Positions 8,790 through 17,677 of a stretch of 64,000 bases of DNA are shown here, in pieces. Source of the DNA: Micromonospora avicenniae (GTDB lineage Bacteria; Actinomycetota; Actinomycetes; Mycobacteriales; Micromonosporaceae). The translations under genes and the position numbers were made by a program. A model generated the notes under the pieces. The model was not told where the DNA came from. It worked only from the letters and a program-made list of their open reading frames with translations, and did no database searches. How positions within the stretch are numbered: the stretch's first letter is position 1; every line of letters starts with the position of its first letter. The stretch is from contig NZ_FTNF01000021.1 in assembly GCF_900156065.1 (NCBI RefSeq), positions 32,143-96,142 of the forward strand, given 5' to 3'.

Positions 8790-9779
8790 TTGCGCACGAC
8801 GATCCGCGACGTGGCCCGGGAGGCCGGCGTGTCACCGTCGACCGTGTCCCGGGCCCTGTCGATGCCCGGACTGGTCAACTCGGTGACCCGGGAACGGGTG
8901 CTGCGCGCCGCCCAGCGGTTGGGCTACGAACCCAACCGGGCCGCGCGCGGTCTCATCACCGGCCGGACCGGCAACCTGGGGCTGATCGTGCCGGACCTGG
9001 CCAACCCGTTCTTTCCCAGTCTGGTGAAGGGCGTGCAGGCCAGGGCCCGGGAGGCGGACTACGCCGTGTTCCTGGCCGACTCCGATGAGGACCCGGCCGC
9101 GGAGAGCGATCTGGTACGGGTTCTCGCCAAGCAGGTCGACGGGCTCATCCTCTGCTCTCCCCGAGGGCGTGAGGAGGACATCCTCACGCTCGCCGCGACC
9201 ACGACCCTGGTCATGGTCAACCGGCGCTTCGGGCGGGTGCCTTCCGTCGTCTTCGACAACTCGGACGGGATCCGGCAGGCCGTGGCGCACCTGGCGGCGC
9301 TCGGCCACCACCGGGTGGCCTGGGTCGGTGGTCCGCGTACGTCCTGGTCCAACCGCGACCGGATCCGGGCGCTGCGCTCGGCGACGGACGCGGCCGGGAT
9401 GGACCTGTACGTGGCCGGTCACTTCCCGCCCCAGTTCGAGGGCGGGATCGCCGCGGCGGATCTCATCATCGCCTCCGGTGTCACGTCCGTCGTCGCCTAC
9501 AACGACGTCATGGCGCTGGGCCTGCTCGGCCGGCTCCGGGACCGCGGATTGCGCGTACCGCAGGACATCAGCGTGATCGGCATCGACGACATCCAGATGT
9601 CGTCGATGTCGTCGCCCACGCTCACCACCGTTTCGCTCACCAAGGCGCAGGCCGGCCGCGCCGCCGTCGACCTGCTGCTGTCGCTGCTGGAGCAGCCCGA
9701 CGGCGTCCGCAAGCCGCGTCGGGAGCTCCCCACTCAGCTGCTGGTTCGCGCCTCGACCGGGGTCGCGCCGACCGACTGA
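8790..9779 (+). CDS. LacI-family transcriptional regulator of the uronate locus
   Basis: A 329-residue regulator. The TTG start is chosen because AGGAGG lies seven bases upstream and the protein begins directly with the LacI helix-turn-helix (TIRDVAREAGVSPSTVSRAL). A hinge helix (RAARGLITGRT) follows, then the periplasmic-binding-protein-like effector domain (NLGLIVPDLANPFF to GIDDIQMSS). It opens the rightward operon and is followed 67 bases later by the importer genes. Two LacI-type dyads lie in the divergent promoter region, so autoregulation and control of uxaC are likely. The effector is unknown; a uronate or uronate-derived acid is inferred from context. Confidence 0.9.
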   Translation: MRTTIRDVAREAGVSPSTVSRALSMPGLVNSVTRERVLRAAQRLGYEPNRAARGLITGRTGNLGLIVPDLANPFFPSLVKGVQARAREADYAVFLADSDEDPAAESDLVRVLAKQVDGLILCSPRGREEDILTLAATTTLVMVNRRFGRVPSVVFDNSDGIRQAVAHLAALGHHRVAWVGGPRTSWSNRDRIRALRSATDAAGMDLYVAGHFPPQFEGGIAAADLIIASGVTSVVAYNDVMALGLLGRLRDRGLRVPQDISVIGIDDIQMSSMSSPTLTTVSLTKAQAGRAAVDLLLSLLEQPDGVRKPRRELPTQLLVRASTGVAPTD

Positions 9780-9846
9780 CATCCGGCCGAGAGGACGCGC
9801 CCCCAACCACCACCACCGTGACTGACGACCGAGAGAGGGAAGTTTC

Positions 9847-11067
9847 ATGGGCATCACCCGGCGGAGCGCCCTGATCGCCGCAGCATCGTCCCTGCTGACC
9901 GTCACCGCCGCCTGCGGCGCCCCGGACAACTCCGGCGGCTCCGGCGGCAACAGCGATGGCGAGGTTCCCGACAAACCGAAGAAGGCCGTGGCGCTGAACA
10001 TTCTCGACGTCGCGGGCAACCTGCAACTGACCCAGGGGATGATCGACGAGTTCGTCAAGAAGAACCCGGACGTCATCTCCCGGGTGACCTACTCCAAGTC
10101 GCCCGCCCCGGAGCTGGTCGGCAAGATCAAGGCACAGCAGAACGCCGACCGGGTGGACATCGGCCTGGTGCTCACCGGCGTCGACGGTCTCGCGGCCGGT
10201 ATCGACCAGGGCCTGTGGCTCGACGTCCTGCCGAAGTTCCAGAGCCGGCTGACCGGCATGAACAATTACCTCGCACCGGCCGCTGCCATGCAGAAGCTCG
10301 CCGGCAACGCGGGCGTGACAGTCACCTACTACCCGTCCGGCCCGCTGCTGGAGTACTTGCCGGCGACGGTGGCGACCCCGCCGACCAGCGCGGACCAGCT
10401 TCTCGCGTACGCCAAGGCCCACCCCGGCAAGGTCCAGTACGCCCGTCCGTCGAACTCGGGTCCCGGGCGTACCTTCCTGATGGGGCTGCCCTACATCCTC
10501 GGCGACAAGGACCCGAAGGACCCGGTGAACGGGTGGGAGAAGACCTGGGCCTACCTCAAGGAACTCAACCAGTACGTCGACTACTACCCGTCCGGTACCA
10601 CGGAGACGATGAAGAACCTGGCCAACGGGTCGGCGCACGTGATCGCGTCGACGACCGGCTGGGACATCAACCCCCGCGTGCTGGGCACCGTGCCGAAGGA
10701 AGCCAAGGTCACCTCGCTGCAGGGCTTCCACTGGGTGACCGACGCGCACTACGCGGTGATCCCGAAGGGCGCGTCGACGGACACCCAGGCCGCGGTGCTG
10801 GCTCTGCTGGCGTTCATGCTAACCCCGCAGCAGCAGGCCAAGGCGTACGACGACGGCTACTTCTACCCCGGCCCGGCGGTGCAGGGCGTGAATCTGTCGG
10901 ACGCCCCGCAGAAGAGCCAGGACGCCATCCGGGACTACGGCCGGCCGGAGTACGAGTCGCTGATCGCGAACAACCCGACGGAGGTGCCGTTGGACGCGAA
11001 GGCACTGGTGGCGGCATTCGACAGGTGGGACCGCGAGATCGGTAGCGGGAAGGTTAAGCAGGGATGA
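9847..11067 (+). CDS. ABC transporter substrate-binding lipoprotein
   Basis: A 406-residue extracellular solute-binding protein. The amino end carries twin arginines (ITRRSALI), a hydrophobic core and a lipobox-like TAAC, with the Cys near residue 23. A Gly/Ser-rich tether follows, consistent with a lipid-anchored protein. The mature part has type II binding-protein features and resembles the YnjB/spermidine-putrescine-like group more than the classic CUT1 sugar binders. It is the first gene of a complete transporter whose members overlap by the ATGA/TGATG pattern. The substrate is inferred to be glucuronate, galacturonate or a short uronide from the neighbours uxaC and uxaA. Confidence 0.85.
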   Translation: MGITRRSALIAAASSLLTVTAACGAPDNSGGSGGNSDGEVPDKPKKAVALNILDVAGNLQLTQGMIDEFVKKNPDVISRVTYSKSPAPELVGKIKAQQNADRVDIGLVLTGVDGLAAGIDQGLWLDVLPKFQSRLTGMNNYLAPAAAMQKLAGNAGVTVTYYPSGPLLEYLPATVATPPTSADQLLAYAKAHPGKVQYARPSNSGPGRTFLMGLPYILGDKDPKDPVNGWEKTWAYLKELNQYVDYYPSGTTETMKNLANGSAHVIASTTGWDINPRVLGTVPKEAKVTSLQGFHWVTDAHYAVIPKGASTDTQAAVLALLAFMLTPQQQAKAYDDGYFYPGPAVQGVNLSDAPQKSQDAIRDYGRPEYESLIANNPTEVPLDAKALVAAFDRWDREIGSGKVKQG

Positions 11068-12203
11068 CCGCCGGCACCAAAGCCTTCACCCAGCTGCGAC
11101 TGGAGGGTGTGTCGCGCCGCTTCGGCGGCCATGACGCGCTGCGCGACCTCGACCTGACGATCGAGGCGGGCGAGTTCGTCGCCCTTCTCGGTCCCTCGGG
11201 TTGCGGCAAGTCCACCGCCCTGAACTGCCTCGCCGGACTGCTGCCCCTGACGGCGGGCAGCATCTGGCAGGATGACCGGCGCATCGACACGCTGCCACCG
11301 GAGCGCCGCGGCTTCGGGATGGTGTTCCAGAACTACGCGCTGTTCCCCCACATGTCGGTACGCGCCAACATCGCGTTCGGGCTGAAGATGCGGCGGCTGC
11401 CCAAGGACGAGATCCGCCGCCGCACCGACGAGGCCGTCCACCTGGTACGCCTCGAGGAGCACGCCGGCAAGCTACCCGGCCAGCTCTCCGGCGGCCAGCA
11501 GCAGCGGGTGGCCATCGCCCGCGCGGTCGTCCTGGAGCCGTCGCTGGTGCTGATGGACGAGCCGCTGAGCAACCTCGACGCCAAACTGCGTCTCGAGATG
11601 CGTACCGAGATCCGCCGGCTGCACCAGTCGCTGGGGCTGACGACGGTCTACGTGACGCACGACCAGGAGGAGGCGCTCTCACTGGCCGATCGCCTGGTGG
11701 TGCTGCGGGAAGGCCGGGTCCAGCAGATCGGTTCCCCGGAGGAGCTGCACACCCGCCCGACCAACTGGCATGTCGCCGACTTCATGGGCTACCGCAACCT
11801 CTGGACGATGCGGGTGCGGGAGGCGGCGGACGACACCGTCGCCGTCGAGCTGGACGGCTTGCGGCTCATCGGTGTCCCGGTCGGCCCGGTCGCGCCGGGC
11901 GGCGAGGTGATCGTCGCGGTGCGCCCCGAGGACGTCCGGGTCGATCAGGCCGGCGCGACGACCAACGCGGTGCCGGCGGAGATAGAGGTGGTCGAGTATC
12001 AGGGCCGGGAACTGGCGGCGGAGGCGGTCACCTCCGCCGGCGCCCGGGTCCACCTGCGTACCGACCAGCGGGTGGCGCCCGCCGACCGGGTCACCCTGAG
12101 CATCGACCCGCAGCGGCTGCTCGTCTTTCCCGGCGATCCGGCCGCCATCCGGCACGCCGACGGGGCGGCTGCCGTGGTCGAGGAACCAGGGCTGGTCGGA
12201 TGA
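11064..12203 (+). CDS. ABC transporter ATP-binding protein (PotA/MalK-like)
   Basis: A 379-residue nucleotide-binding subunit. The Walker A motif GPSGCGKST is near residues 43-51, the Q-loop FQNYALFPH near 88, the signature LSGGQQQ at 141-147 and the Walker B VLMDEP at 162-167. The carboxyl 130 residues form a TOBE-type regulatory domain (VAVRPEDVRV). Its ATG overlaps the binding-protein stop (ATGA) and its stop overlaps the next ATG, so translation is coupled. Many actinobacterial sugar importers lack their own ATPase and share one; this system carries a dedicated subunit. Confidence 0.93.
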   Translation: MTAGTKAFTQLRLEGVSRRFGGHDALRDLDLTIEAGEFVALLGPSGCGKSTALNCLAGLLPLTAGSIWQDDRRIDTLPPERRGFGMVFQNYALFPHMSVRANIAFGLKMRRLPKDEIRRRTDEAVHLVRLEEHAGKLPGQLSGGQQQRVAIARAVVLEPSLVLMDEPLSNLDAKLRLEMRTEIRRLHQSLGLTTVYVTHDQEEALSLADRLVVLREGRVQQIGSPEELHTRPTNWHVADFMGYRNLWTMRVREAADDTVAVELDGLRLIGVPVGPVAPGGEVIVAVRPEDVRVDQAGATTNAVPAEIEVVEYQGRELAAEAVTSAGARVHLRTDQRVAPADRVTLSIDPQRLLVFPGDPAAIRHADGAAAVVEEPGLVG

Positions 12204-13129
12204 GCGTCACGACTTCCACCCCCGTGGCGACCTCCGCCGGGCCGCCGCCGCCCGCGCGGGTCCACTGGCAGCATCGTCTCGCCGAGCGCGGCGTCGACCG
12301 TCAACTGTGGCTACTCACGCCGGCGCTGCTCTTCGTCGTGCTGCTCTTCCTCTACCCGTTCTTCTACGGGCTGGGCCTGTCCTTCCAGCCCACCGAGGGC
12401 GGCCCGTTCAGCGACTACGCGCGCTTCTTCAGCGACGCCTACCAGCGCGGGACGATCTGGACCACCCTCGGCCTGTCGCTGCCCGCCGCGCTGCTCAACG
12501 TGCTCGCCTCGGTGCCGATCGCGTACCGGATGCGGGGGCGGTTCCGCGGCAAGCGGCTGGTCACGATCCTGCTGGTGGTGCCCATCACCCTCGGCACCGT
12601 GCTCACCGCCCAGGGTCTGCTGAACTTCCTCGGCCCGACCGGGTGGTTCAACCGGGTGCTGACCGCGCTGCACCTCACCGACGAGCCGATCCGGCTCGTC
12701 CACAACTACTGGGGCGTCTTCTTCTCGCTCATCATCACCGGGTTCCCCTTCGCGTTCCTGCTCGTCCTGTCGTACCTGTCCGGCATCGACCCGACGCTGG
12801 AGCGCGCCGCGGCGACCCTAGGTGCCGGCTGGTGGCAGCGGTTCCGCATGATCACGCTGCCGCTGCTGATGCCCGGGCTGGCCACCACGTTCTGCCTGAC
12901 GTTCGTCCTCGCGTTCAGCGTGTTCCCGTCGGCGGTCCTGGTCGGCAACCCGGCGGGCGAGACCCGGGTCATCTCGATCGCCGCCTACCAGGCGGCCTAC
13001 GAGCAGTACGACTACCCCTACGCGTCGGCGATCGCGATGATCATGGGCCTGATCGAGCTGGTGGTCATCTCGGTGGTGCTGTTCGCCCGGACCCGCTTCT
13101 ACACCGGTTCCACGGGAGGCAAGGGCTGA
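12200..13129 (+). CDS. ABC transporter permease subunit 1
   Basis: A 309-residue integral membrane protein with about six hydrophobic segments (for example WLLTPALLFVVLLFLYPFF near residue 35). It carries the binding-protein-dependent transport signature EAA-like loop ERAAATLGAGWWQRFRMITL that contacts the ATPase. The start codon overlaps the preceding stop (ATGA) and the end overlaps the next permease (TGATG). It forms the translocation channel with the second permease. The general type resembles spermidine/putrescine or YnjC-like permeases. Confidence 0.9.
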   Translation: MSVTTSTPVATSAGPPPPARVHWQHRLAERGVDRQLWLLTPALLFVVLLFLYPFFYGLGLSFQPTEGGPFSDYARFFSDAYQRGTIWTTLGLSLPAALLNVLASVPIAYRMRGRFRGKRLVTILLVVPITLGTVLTAQGLLNFLGPTGWFNRVLTALHLTDEPIRLVHNYWGVFFSLIITGFPFAFLLVLSYLSGIDPTLERAAATLGAGWWQRFRMITLPLLMPGLATTFCLTFVLAFSVFPSAVLVGNPAGETRVISIAAYQAAYEQYDYPYASAIAMIMGLIELVVISVVLFARTRFYTGSTGGKG

Positions 13130-13995
13130 TGGTCACCACCGCGACAACCGACGTGCGTACCCAGCGGCGAGTCGTCGCCCGTCCCGCCGCCTGGCTGGTC
13201 TGGGGAGCGGTCATCTTCTTCTTCCTGAACCTGCTGGGCGTCGTCGGATCCGTGCTGGTCAGCTCGTTCGGCCAGCGCTGGTTCGACACCTGGCTCCCGG
13301 ACGGCTACACCACCAGGTGGTACGGCGAGGCGTGGACCGAGTTCGCGCTGTTCCAGGTGATCAAGGTGACCCTGGAGGTCTCCCTGCTCGTCGTGGGACT
13401 GTCGCTGGTGATCGGCGTACCGGCGGCCTATGTGCTCGCGCGCCGGAACTTCCCCGGGAAGCGGGCCATCTACCTGGTCTTCCTGCTCCCGATCCTGATG
13501 CCGCCGATCACCTACGGCATCCCGCTGGCGACCGTGCTCTACAAGTTCGGCTTCGCCGGCCACCTCTCCGGCGTCGTGCTGGCGAACCTCGTCCCATCCG
13601 TGCCGTTCGTGATCCTGACCATGACGCCGTTCATCGAGCAGATCGACCCGCGGATCGAGAGCGCGGCCCGGATGTGCGGAGCCGGCATGCGTTCGGTGTT
13701 CCTGCGCGTGCTGGCGCCCCTGCTGCTACCGGGGATGCTGGCCTCGGCGATCCTCGTCCTGGTCCGGACGGTTGGCATGTTCGAGCTCACCTTCCTCACC
13801 GCCGGCCCGGACTCGCAGACCCTCGTCGTCGCGCTCTACTACTCGATGTCCGCGGCCGGCATCCGCGCCCAGCAGTCGGTGGACGCGATGGCGGTCATGT
13901 ACACCGCGATGATGCTGGTGCTGCTCGTCATCGCCCTCCGGTACGTCAACCCGACCCAGCTCGTCGCCCGGGTCAAGGAGGAACCGGAGCCGTGA
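13129..13995 (+). CDS. ABC transporter permease subunit 2
   Basis: A 288-residue membrane protein. The ATG at 13129 overlaps the previous stop (TGATG); a longer upstream reading frame exists but is the shadow of permease 1. About six transmembrane segments are visible, including WLVWGAVIFFFLNLLGVVG and AIYLVFLLPILMPPITYG. The ATPase-contact loop is ESAARMCGAGMRSVFLRVLA. It is the partner of permease 1. Its stop overlaps the GTG of a small scar reading frame that leads into uxaA. Confidence 0.9.
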   Translation: MVTTATTDVRTQRRVVARPAAWLVWGAVIFFFLNLLGVVGSVLVSSFGQRWFDTWLPDGYTTRWYGEAWTEFALFQVIKVTLEVSLLVVGLSLVIGVPAAYVLARRNFPGKRAIYLVFLLPILMPPITYGIPLATVLYKFGFAGHLSGVVLANLVPSVPFVILTMTPFIEQIDPRIESAARMCGAGMRSVFLRVLAPLLLPGMLASAILVLVRTVGMFELTFLTAGPDSQTLVVALYYSMSAAGIRAQQSVDAMAVMYTAMMLVLLVIALRYVNPTQLVARVKEEPEP

Positions 13996-14078
13996 GGATC
14001 ACCGACGCCCAGGTCCCTGTGACCCGCCCGGCCCGCGGACGGCACGGCACACCCGCGCCGAGGGAGGCGAACCAATGA
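13992..14078 (+). pseudogene. Remnant amino end of a ManD-type mannonate dehydratase (deletion scar)
   Basis: A 28-residue reading frame starts with GTG overlapping the permease stop (GTGA) and ends in a TGA overlapping the uxaA ATG (ATGA). So it occupies exactly the slot of an operon gene. Its first 15 residues, VRITDAQVPVTRPAR, resemble the amino terminus of enolase-superfamily mannonate dehydratases (pattern K/R-I-T-x-A-x-V-x-V/I-T-x-P-x-R). The rest (GRHGTPAPREANQ) does not continue the family and contains the uxaA ribosome binding site. The simplest reading is an in-frame internal deletion that left only the start of the gene. It might also be a short coupling peptide. Confidence 0.5.
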
Positions 14079-15589
14079 GCTTGGTGCTCCTGTACGACAG
14101 CGACGACGTCGCGGTGGCGACGACCCCGATGAAAGCGGGGGAGCAGTTGACGGCGGCGGGTGTGCCGCTGCGCGACGACGTGCCCGCCGGGCACAAGGTC
14201 GCCCTGCGTGACCTCGCCGCTGGATCGCCGGTACGCAAGTACGGCCAGGTGATCGGCCGGGCGCTGGCGGAGATCCGCGCGGGCGAGCACGTGCACACGC
14301 ACAACCTCGGGATGCCGCAGGACGCAGCCGCCCGCATGGCCGGTGGGGAAGACACAACCGCCGTGCCGCACCTTCCCGCCGACCTGCGGCGCACCTTCCA
14401 GGGCTACCGCCGACCCGACGGTCGGGTCGCCACCCGCAACTACGTCGGCGTCCTGACCACCGTCAACTGCTCGGCCACCGTCGCGCGCAAGATCGCCCGG
14501 GTCACCGAGGACGACGCGGAAGGCGTCGACGGCGTCGACGGCGTCGTCGCGCTGACCCACGGCACCGGATGTGGGATGGCCGACCGGGGCGAAGGGTGGG
14601 ACCTGCTGCGCCGTACCCTCGCCGGCTACGCCCGCAACCCGAACATCGGGGGGCTGGTCGTGATCGGGCTCGGCTGCGAGGTGAACGCGGTGGCCGGGCT
14701 CATGACCGACCTCGGGGTGGCCGAGCATGTGCCGGTGTCGTCGTACACCATCCAGGAACTGGGTGGCACGTCCGCCGCGGTGGCCCGCGGCGTCGAGCTG
14801 GTCCGGGGCATGATGCGCGACCTCGCCGGCGCGGCACGCACCGAGGTGGGGGTCGAGGAACTCGTGCTCGGCCTGCAGTGCGGCGGGTCCGACGGCTGGT
14901 CCGGGCTGACCGCGAACCCGGCCCTCGGGGTGGCCTCGGACCTGCTGGTGGCGGCCGGCGCGACGTCCGTGCTCGGCGAGACACCGGAGATCTACGGCGC
15001 CGAACACCTGCTGGCCGCGCGGGCGACCAGCTCGGAGACGGCCGCGGCGCTGATGGAGCGGATCCGGTGGTGGGAGGAGTACACCGCACGGCAGGGCACC
15101 ACGATGGACGCCAACCCGTCCCCGGGCAACAAGGCGGGCGGCATCACCACCATCCTGGAGAAGTCGCTGGGCGCGGTGGCGAAGGCCGGCAGGAGCCCGC
15201 TCGCCGCGGTGCGGCACTACGCGGAGCCGATCCCGCGACCCGGGCTCGTCTTCATGGACACCCCCGGCTACGACCCCGTCTCGGTGACCGGGATGGTCGC
15301 CGGCGGAGCCAACCTCATCTGCTTCACCACCGGACGCGGTTCGGTCTTCGGCAGCCGCCCGGTCCCGACCGTCAAACTCGGCACCAACGCCGAACTGGCC
15401 AACCGGATGGCCGGCGACATCGACCTGGACTGCTCGCCGATCGTCGAGCAGGGCGTCTCTGTCGACGAGATGGGCCGGCGGGTCTACGACCTGCTGCTGG
15501 ACGTGGCGTCGGGCCGCCGCAGCGCGAGCGAGGAGCTGGGCCTCGGCGGCGAGGAGATCGTCCCGTGGCAGTTGGGGGCCGTGCTGTGA
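14075..15589 (+). CDS. uxaA: Altronate dehydratase
   Basis: A 504-residue dehydratase of the UxaA/GarD family, converting D-altronate to 2-keto-3-deoxy-D-gluconate. The amino part is a SAF-like domain (GHKVALRDLAAGSPVRKYGQ). The large carboxyl domain has the family segments RPDGRVATRNYVGV, HGTGCGM, GLGCEVN and LQCGGSDGWSG; conserved Cys residues in these are consistent with iron binding. The start has GAGGGAGG upstream, and the stop overlaps the GTG of the next gene, so the two are coupled. It acts after reduction of tagaturonate in galacturonate catabolism. Confidence 0.93.
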   Translation: MSLVLLYDSDDVAVATTPMKAGEQLTAAGVPLRDDVPAGHKVALRDLAAGSPVRKYGQVIGRALAEIRAGEHVHTHNLGMPQDAAARMAGGEDTTAVPHLPADLRRTFQGYRRPDGRVATRNYVGVLTTVNCSATVARKIARVTEDDAEGVDGVDGVVALTHGTGCGMADRGEGWDLLRRTLAGYARNPNIGGLVVIGLGCEVNAVAGLMTDLGVAEHVPVSSYTIQELGGTSAAVARGVELVRGMMRDLAGAARTEVGVEELVLGLQCGGSDGWSGLTANPALGVASDLLVAAGATSVLGETPEIYGAEHLLAARATSSETAAALMERIRWWEEYTARQGTTMDANPSPGNKAGGITTILEKSLGAVAKAGRSPLAAVRHYAEPIPRPGLVFMDTPGYDPVSVTGMVAGGANLICFTTGRGSVFGSRPVPTVKLGTNAELANRMAGDIDLDCSPIVEQGVSVDEMGRRVYDLLLDVASGRRSASEELGLGGEEIVPWQLGAVL

Positions 15590-17061
15590 CCGACGGGCCG
15601 GACGCCACACCGCGGCTGCGCTTCGACACCCTGGACCTCGCGTCCCGTGGCGCGTTCACCCCGCCGCCGGTGGATCCGCGCGCGCTGCGGGTCGGCGTCG
15701 TGCACCTCGGGATCGGGGCGTTCCACCGGGCGCACCAGGCGGTCTTCACGGAACTGGCCGCGGCGGCCGCCGGCCGGGACGACTGGGGCATCGCGGGGGT
15801 CACCCAGCGGTCGGCGTCCGTACGCGAGCAGCTCATGCCGCAGGACGGCCTGTACTCGGTGCTGGAGCGCGGCCGCGGCGCGGCGCCCCTGCGCGTCGTC
15901 GGCAGCGTCCGCGAGGTGCTCTTCGGTGCGGGCGACCCGGCGGCGGTCGTCGACCGGATCGCCGATCCGGCGGTACGGGTTGTCACGCTCACCGTGACCG
16001 AGAAGGGCTATCGCCGCGACCGCGCCGGACGGCTGGACCGGTCCGATTCGCAGGTCGCCGCCGACCTCGCCGGATGTCCACCCCGCACCGTCGTCGGGCA
16101 GCTCGTCCGCGGGCTCCAGCGCCGGGCCGCCGGCGCCGCCGGACCCGTCACCTTGCTCTCCTGCGACAACCTGGTCGGCAACGGCCAGGTCCTGCGCGGG
16201 CTGGTGCACGACTTCCTGGACGCGTTGCCGGAGGCCGAGTCCGGGCCGCTCGCCGATTGGATCGCCGCCTGCGTGCGCTTTCCGTCCAGCATGGTCGACC
16301 GGATCGTGCCGGCCACCACCGACGACGACCGCGCCGACGTCCGCGCAGTCCTCGATCTGGACGACCGGGGCGTCGTGGTGGCCGAACCGTTCCGCCAGTG
16401 GGTGATCGAGGACGACTTCGCGGCCGACCGGCCCGCCTGGGACCTCGCCGGCGCGGTGTTCACCGACGACGTCGCCGCCTGGGAGTCGGTGAAGCTGCGC
16501 ATGCTCAACGCCACCCATTCGCTGCTCGCCTACCTGGGGGCCCTGCGCGGTCACGACACCATCGCGGCCGCCCTCGCCGACGACGAGCTCGCCACCGCCG
16601 CCGAGGCGCTGATGATCGAGGACGTGACGCCGACCCTGCGCGTGCCCGACAGCCTGGACCTGTCCGGCTACCGGCGGCAGGTGCTGGAGCGGTTCGCCAA
16701 CCCGGCGCTGCGCCACCGGACCGTGCAGGTCGCCATGGACGGGTCGCAGAAGCTGCCGGTCCGGCTGCTCGGCACCGTCCGCGACCGCCTGGCCGCCGGG
16801 GCGATCCCGCGGCAGGCCGCACTCGCGGTCGCGGCCTGGATGGTGTACGTCGCGAAGGGCCGGGACGCCGGCGGACGCGAACTTCCGCTCGACGACCCGC
16901 TGGCCGACCGGCTGCGGATGGCCGCAGCCGCCGGCGCGGGCGACCCGAATCGACTGGTCGACTCGCTGCTGAACGTCGAGGAGGTCTTCGGTGCGGACCT
17001 CCCCGAGCACGACGGCTTCCGCGACGTCCTGATCGACCACGTCGCCCGACTCACCGCCTGA
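15586..17061 (+). CDS. UxuB/UxaB-type hexuronate (mannitol dehydrogenase family) oxidoreductase
   Basis: A 491-residue NAD(H)-dependent enzyme of the long-chain mannitol dehydrogenase family. The GTG start overlaps the uxaA stop (GTGA). The Rossmann motif VGVVHLGIGAFHRAHQAVF lies near residues 34-53. The catalytic-type segment VKLRMLNATHSLLAY is present near residue 303, with its Lys, Asn and His. The sequence looks closer to fructuronate reductase/mannitol dehydrogenase than to E. coli-type tagaturonate reductase. It sits directly with altronate dehydratase, however, so it may reduce tagaturonate, fructuronate or both. The symbol is left blank for this reason. Confidence 0.85.
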   Translation: MTDGPDATPRLRFDTLDLASRGAFTPPPVDPRALRVGVVHLGIGAFHRAHQAVFTELAAAAAGRDDWGIAGVTQRSASVREQLMPQDGLYSVLERGRGAAPLRVVGSVREVLFGAGDPAAVVDRIADPAVRVVTLTVTEKGYRRDRAGRLDRSDSQVAADLAGCPPRTVVGQLVRGLQRRAAGAAGPVTLLSCDNLVGNGQVLRGLVHDFLDALPEAESGPLADWIAACVRFPSSMVDRIVPATTDDDRADVRAVLDLDDRGVVVAEPFRQWVIEDDFAADRPAWDLAGAVFTDDVAAWESVKLRMLNATHSLLAYLGALRGHDTIAAALADDELATAAEALMIEDVTPTLRVPDSLDLSGYRRQVLERFANPALRHRTVQVAMDGSQKLPVRLLGTVRDRLAAGAIPRQAALAVAAWMVYVAKGRDAGGRELPLDDPLADRLRMAAAAGAGDPNRLVDSLLNVEEVFGADLPEHDGFRDVLIDHVARLTA

Positions 17062-17179
17062 GACCTCCTGCCGGGAGGCGTAGCGTGGGGCTCGTACGGC
17101 TCGGCCCAGGCATGTCGTACTCCCGGTGTAGCTTCCAGGCGGGGTCAGGTTCATGCTCTGCGGTTGACGGAGGAGCGGG

Positions 17180-17677
17180 TTGACGATTACGACAGGCGAA
17201 CCTGTGGTGGTGGTGTCCCGGCGCATCGGCGCCCCGGCCGGGGACATCTTCCGGATCCTGGCCGATCCCGGACGGCACGTGGACCTCGACGGTTCGGGAA
17301 TGCTGCGCGGTGGTGTCTCCGACGCCGTGGTCTCTGGCGTGGGCGACGTCTTCGTGATGCGGATGCACTACGAGCGCTACGGCGACTACGAGATGAACAA
17401 CCACGTCGTCGAGTACGAGCCGGACCGCCGCATCGGCTGGGAGCCCAGGCCCGGTCGCGGGCACCCGGACGCCACTGAGCCTGGGGCCGCCTGGGGCCAC
17501 CAGTGGATTTTCGAGCTGGTGCCGGACGGAGCCGGGGCGACGGTCGTGACCGAGATCTTCGACGGTTCGCGCCTGCCGGAGGACAAACGCGCAGAAGTGG
17601 ACAGCGGGCGCGCCTGGTGGCAGACGCAGATGGCGAGCACCCTGGAACGCCTCGCCGAACTGTGCGCCGCGCGGTGA
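17180..17677 (+). CDS. SRPBCC/polyketide-cyclase-like ligand-binding protein
   Basis: A 165-residue cytoplasmic protein. The TTG start is supported by GGAGGAG four bases upstream. SRPBCC (START-like) features are visible: VSRRIGAPAGDIFRILADP at the start, WIFELVPDGAGATVVTEIFD in the beta-sheet core, and a carboxyl alpha-helix (MASTLERLAELCAA). Such proteins bind hydrophobic ligands or act as stress/cyclase-like factors; no substrate can be named. It lies 118 bases after the uronate operon in the same direction, but the gap and its own ribosome site leave its membership open. Confidence 0.75.
   Translation: MTITTGEPVVVVSRRIGAPAGDIFRILADPGRHVDLDGSGMLRGGVSDAVVSGVGDVFVMRMHYERYGDYEMNNHVVEYEPDRRIGWEPRPGRGHPDATEPGAAWGHQWIFELVPDGAGATVVTEIFDGSRLPEDKRAEVDSGRAWWQTQMASTLERLAELCAAR

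Noticed and set aside
12307..13128. Amino extension of the second permease through permease 1
   Set aside because: The extension is the alternate frame of permease 1; the TGATG overlap at 13127-13131 marks the true start.
14569..15585. Amino extension of the UxuB-type enzyme through uxaA
   Set aside because: Frame shadow of uxaA; the GTG overlapping the uxaA stop fits the family start.
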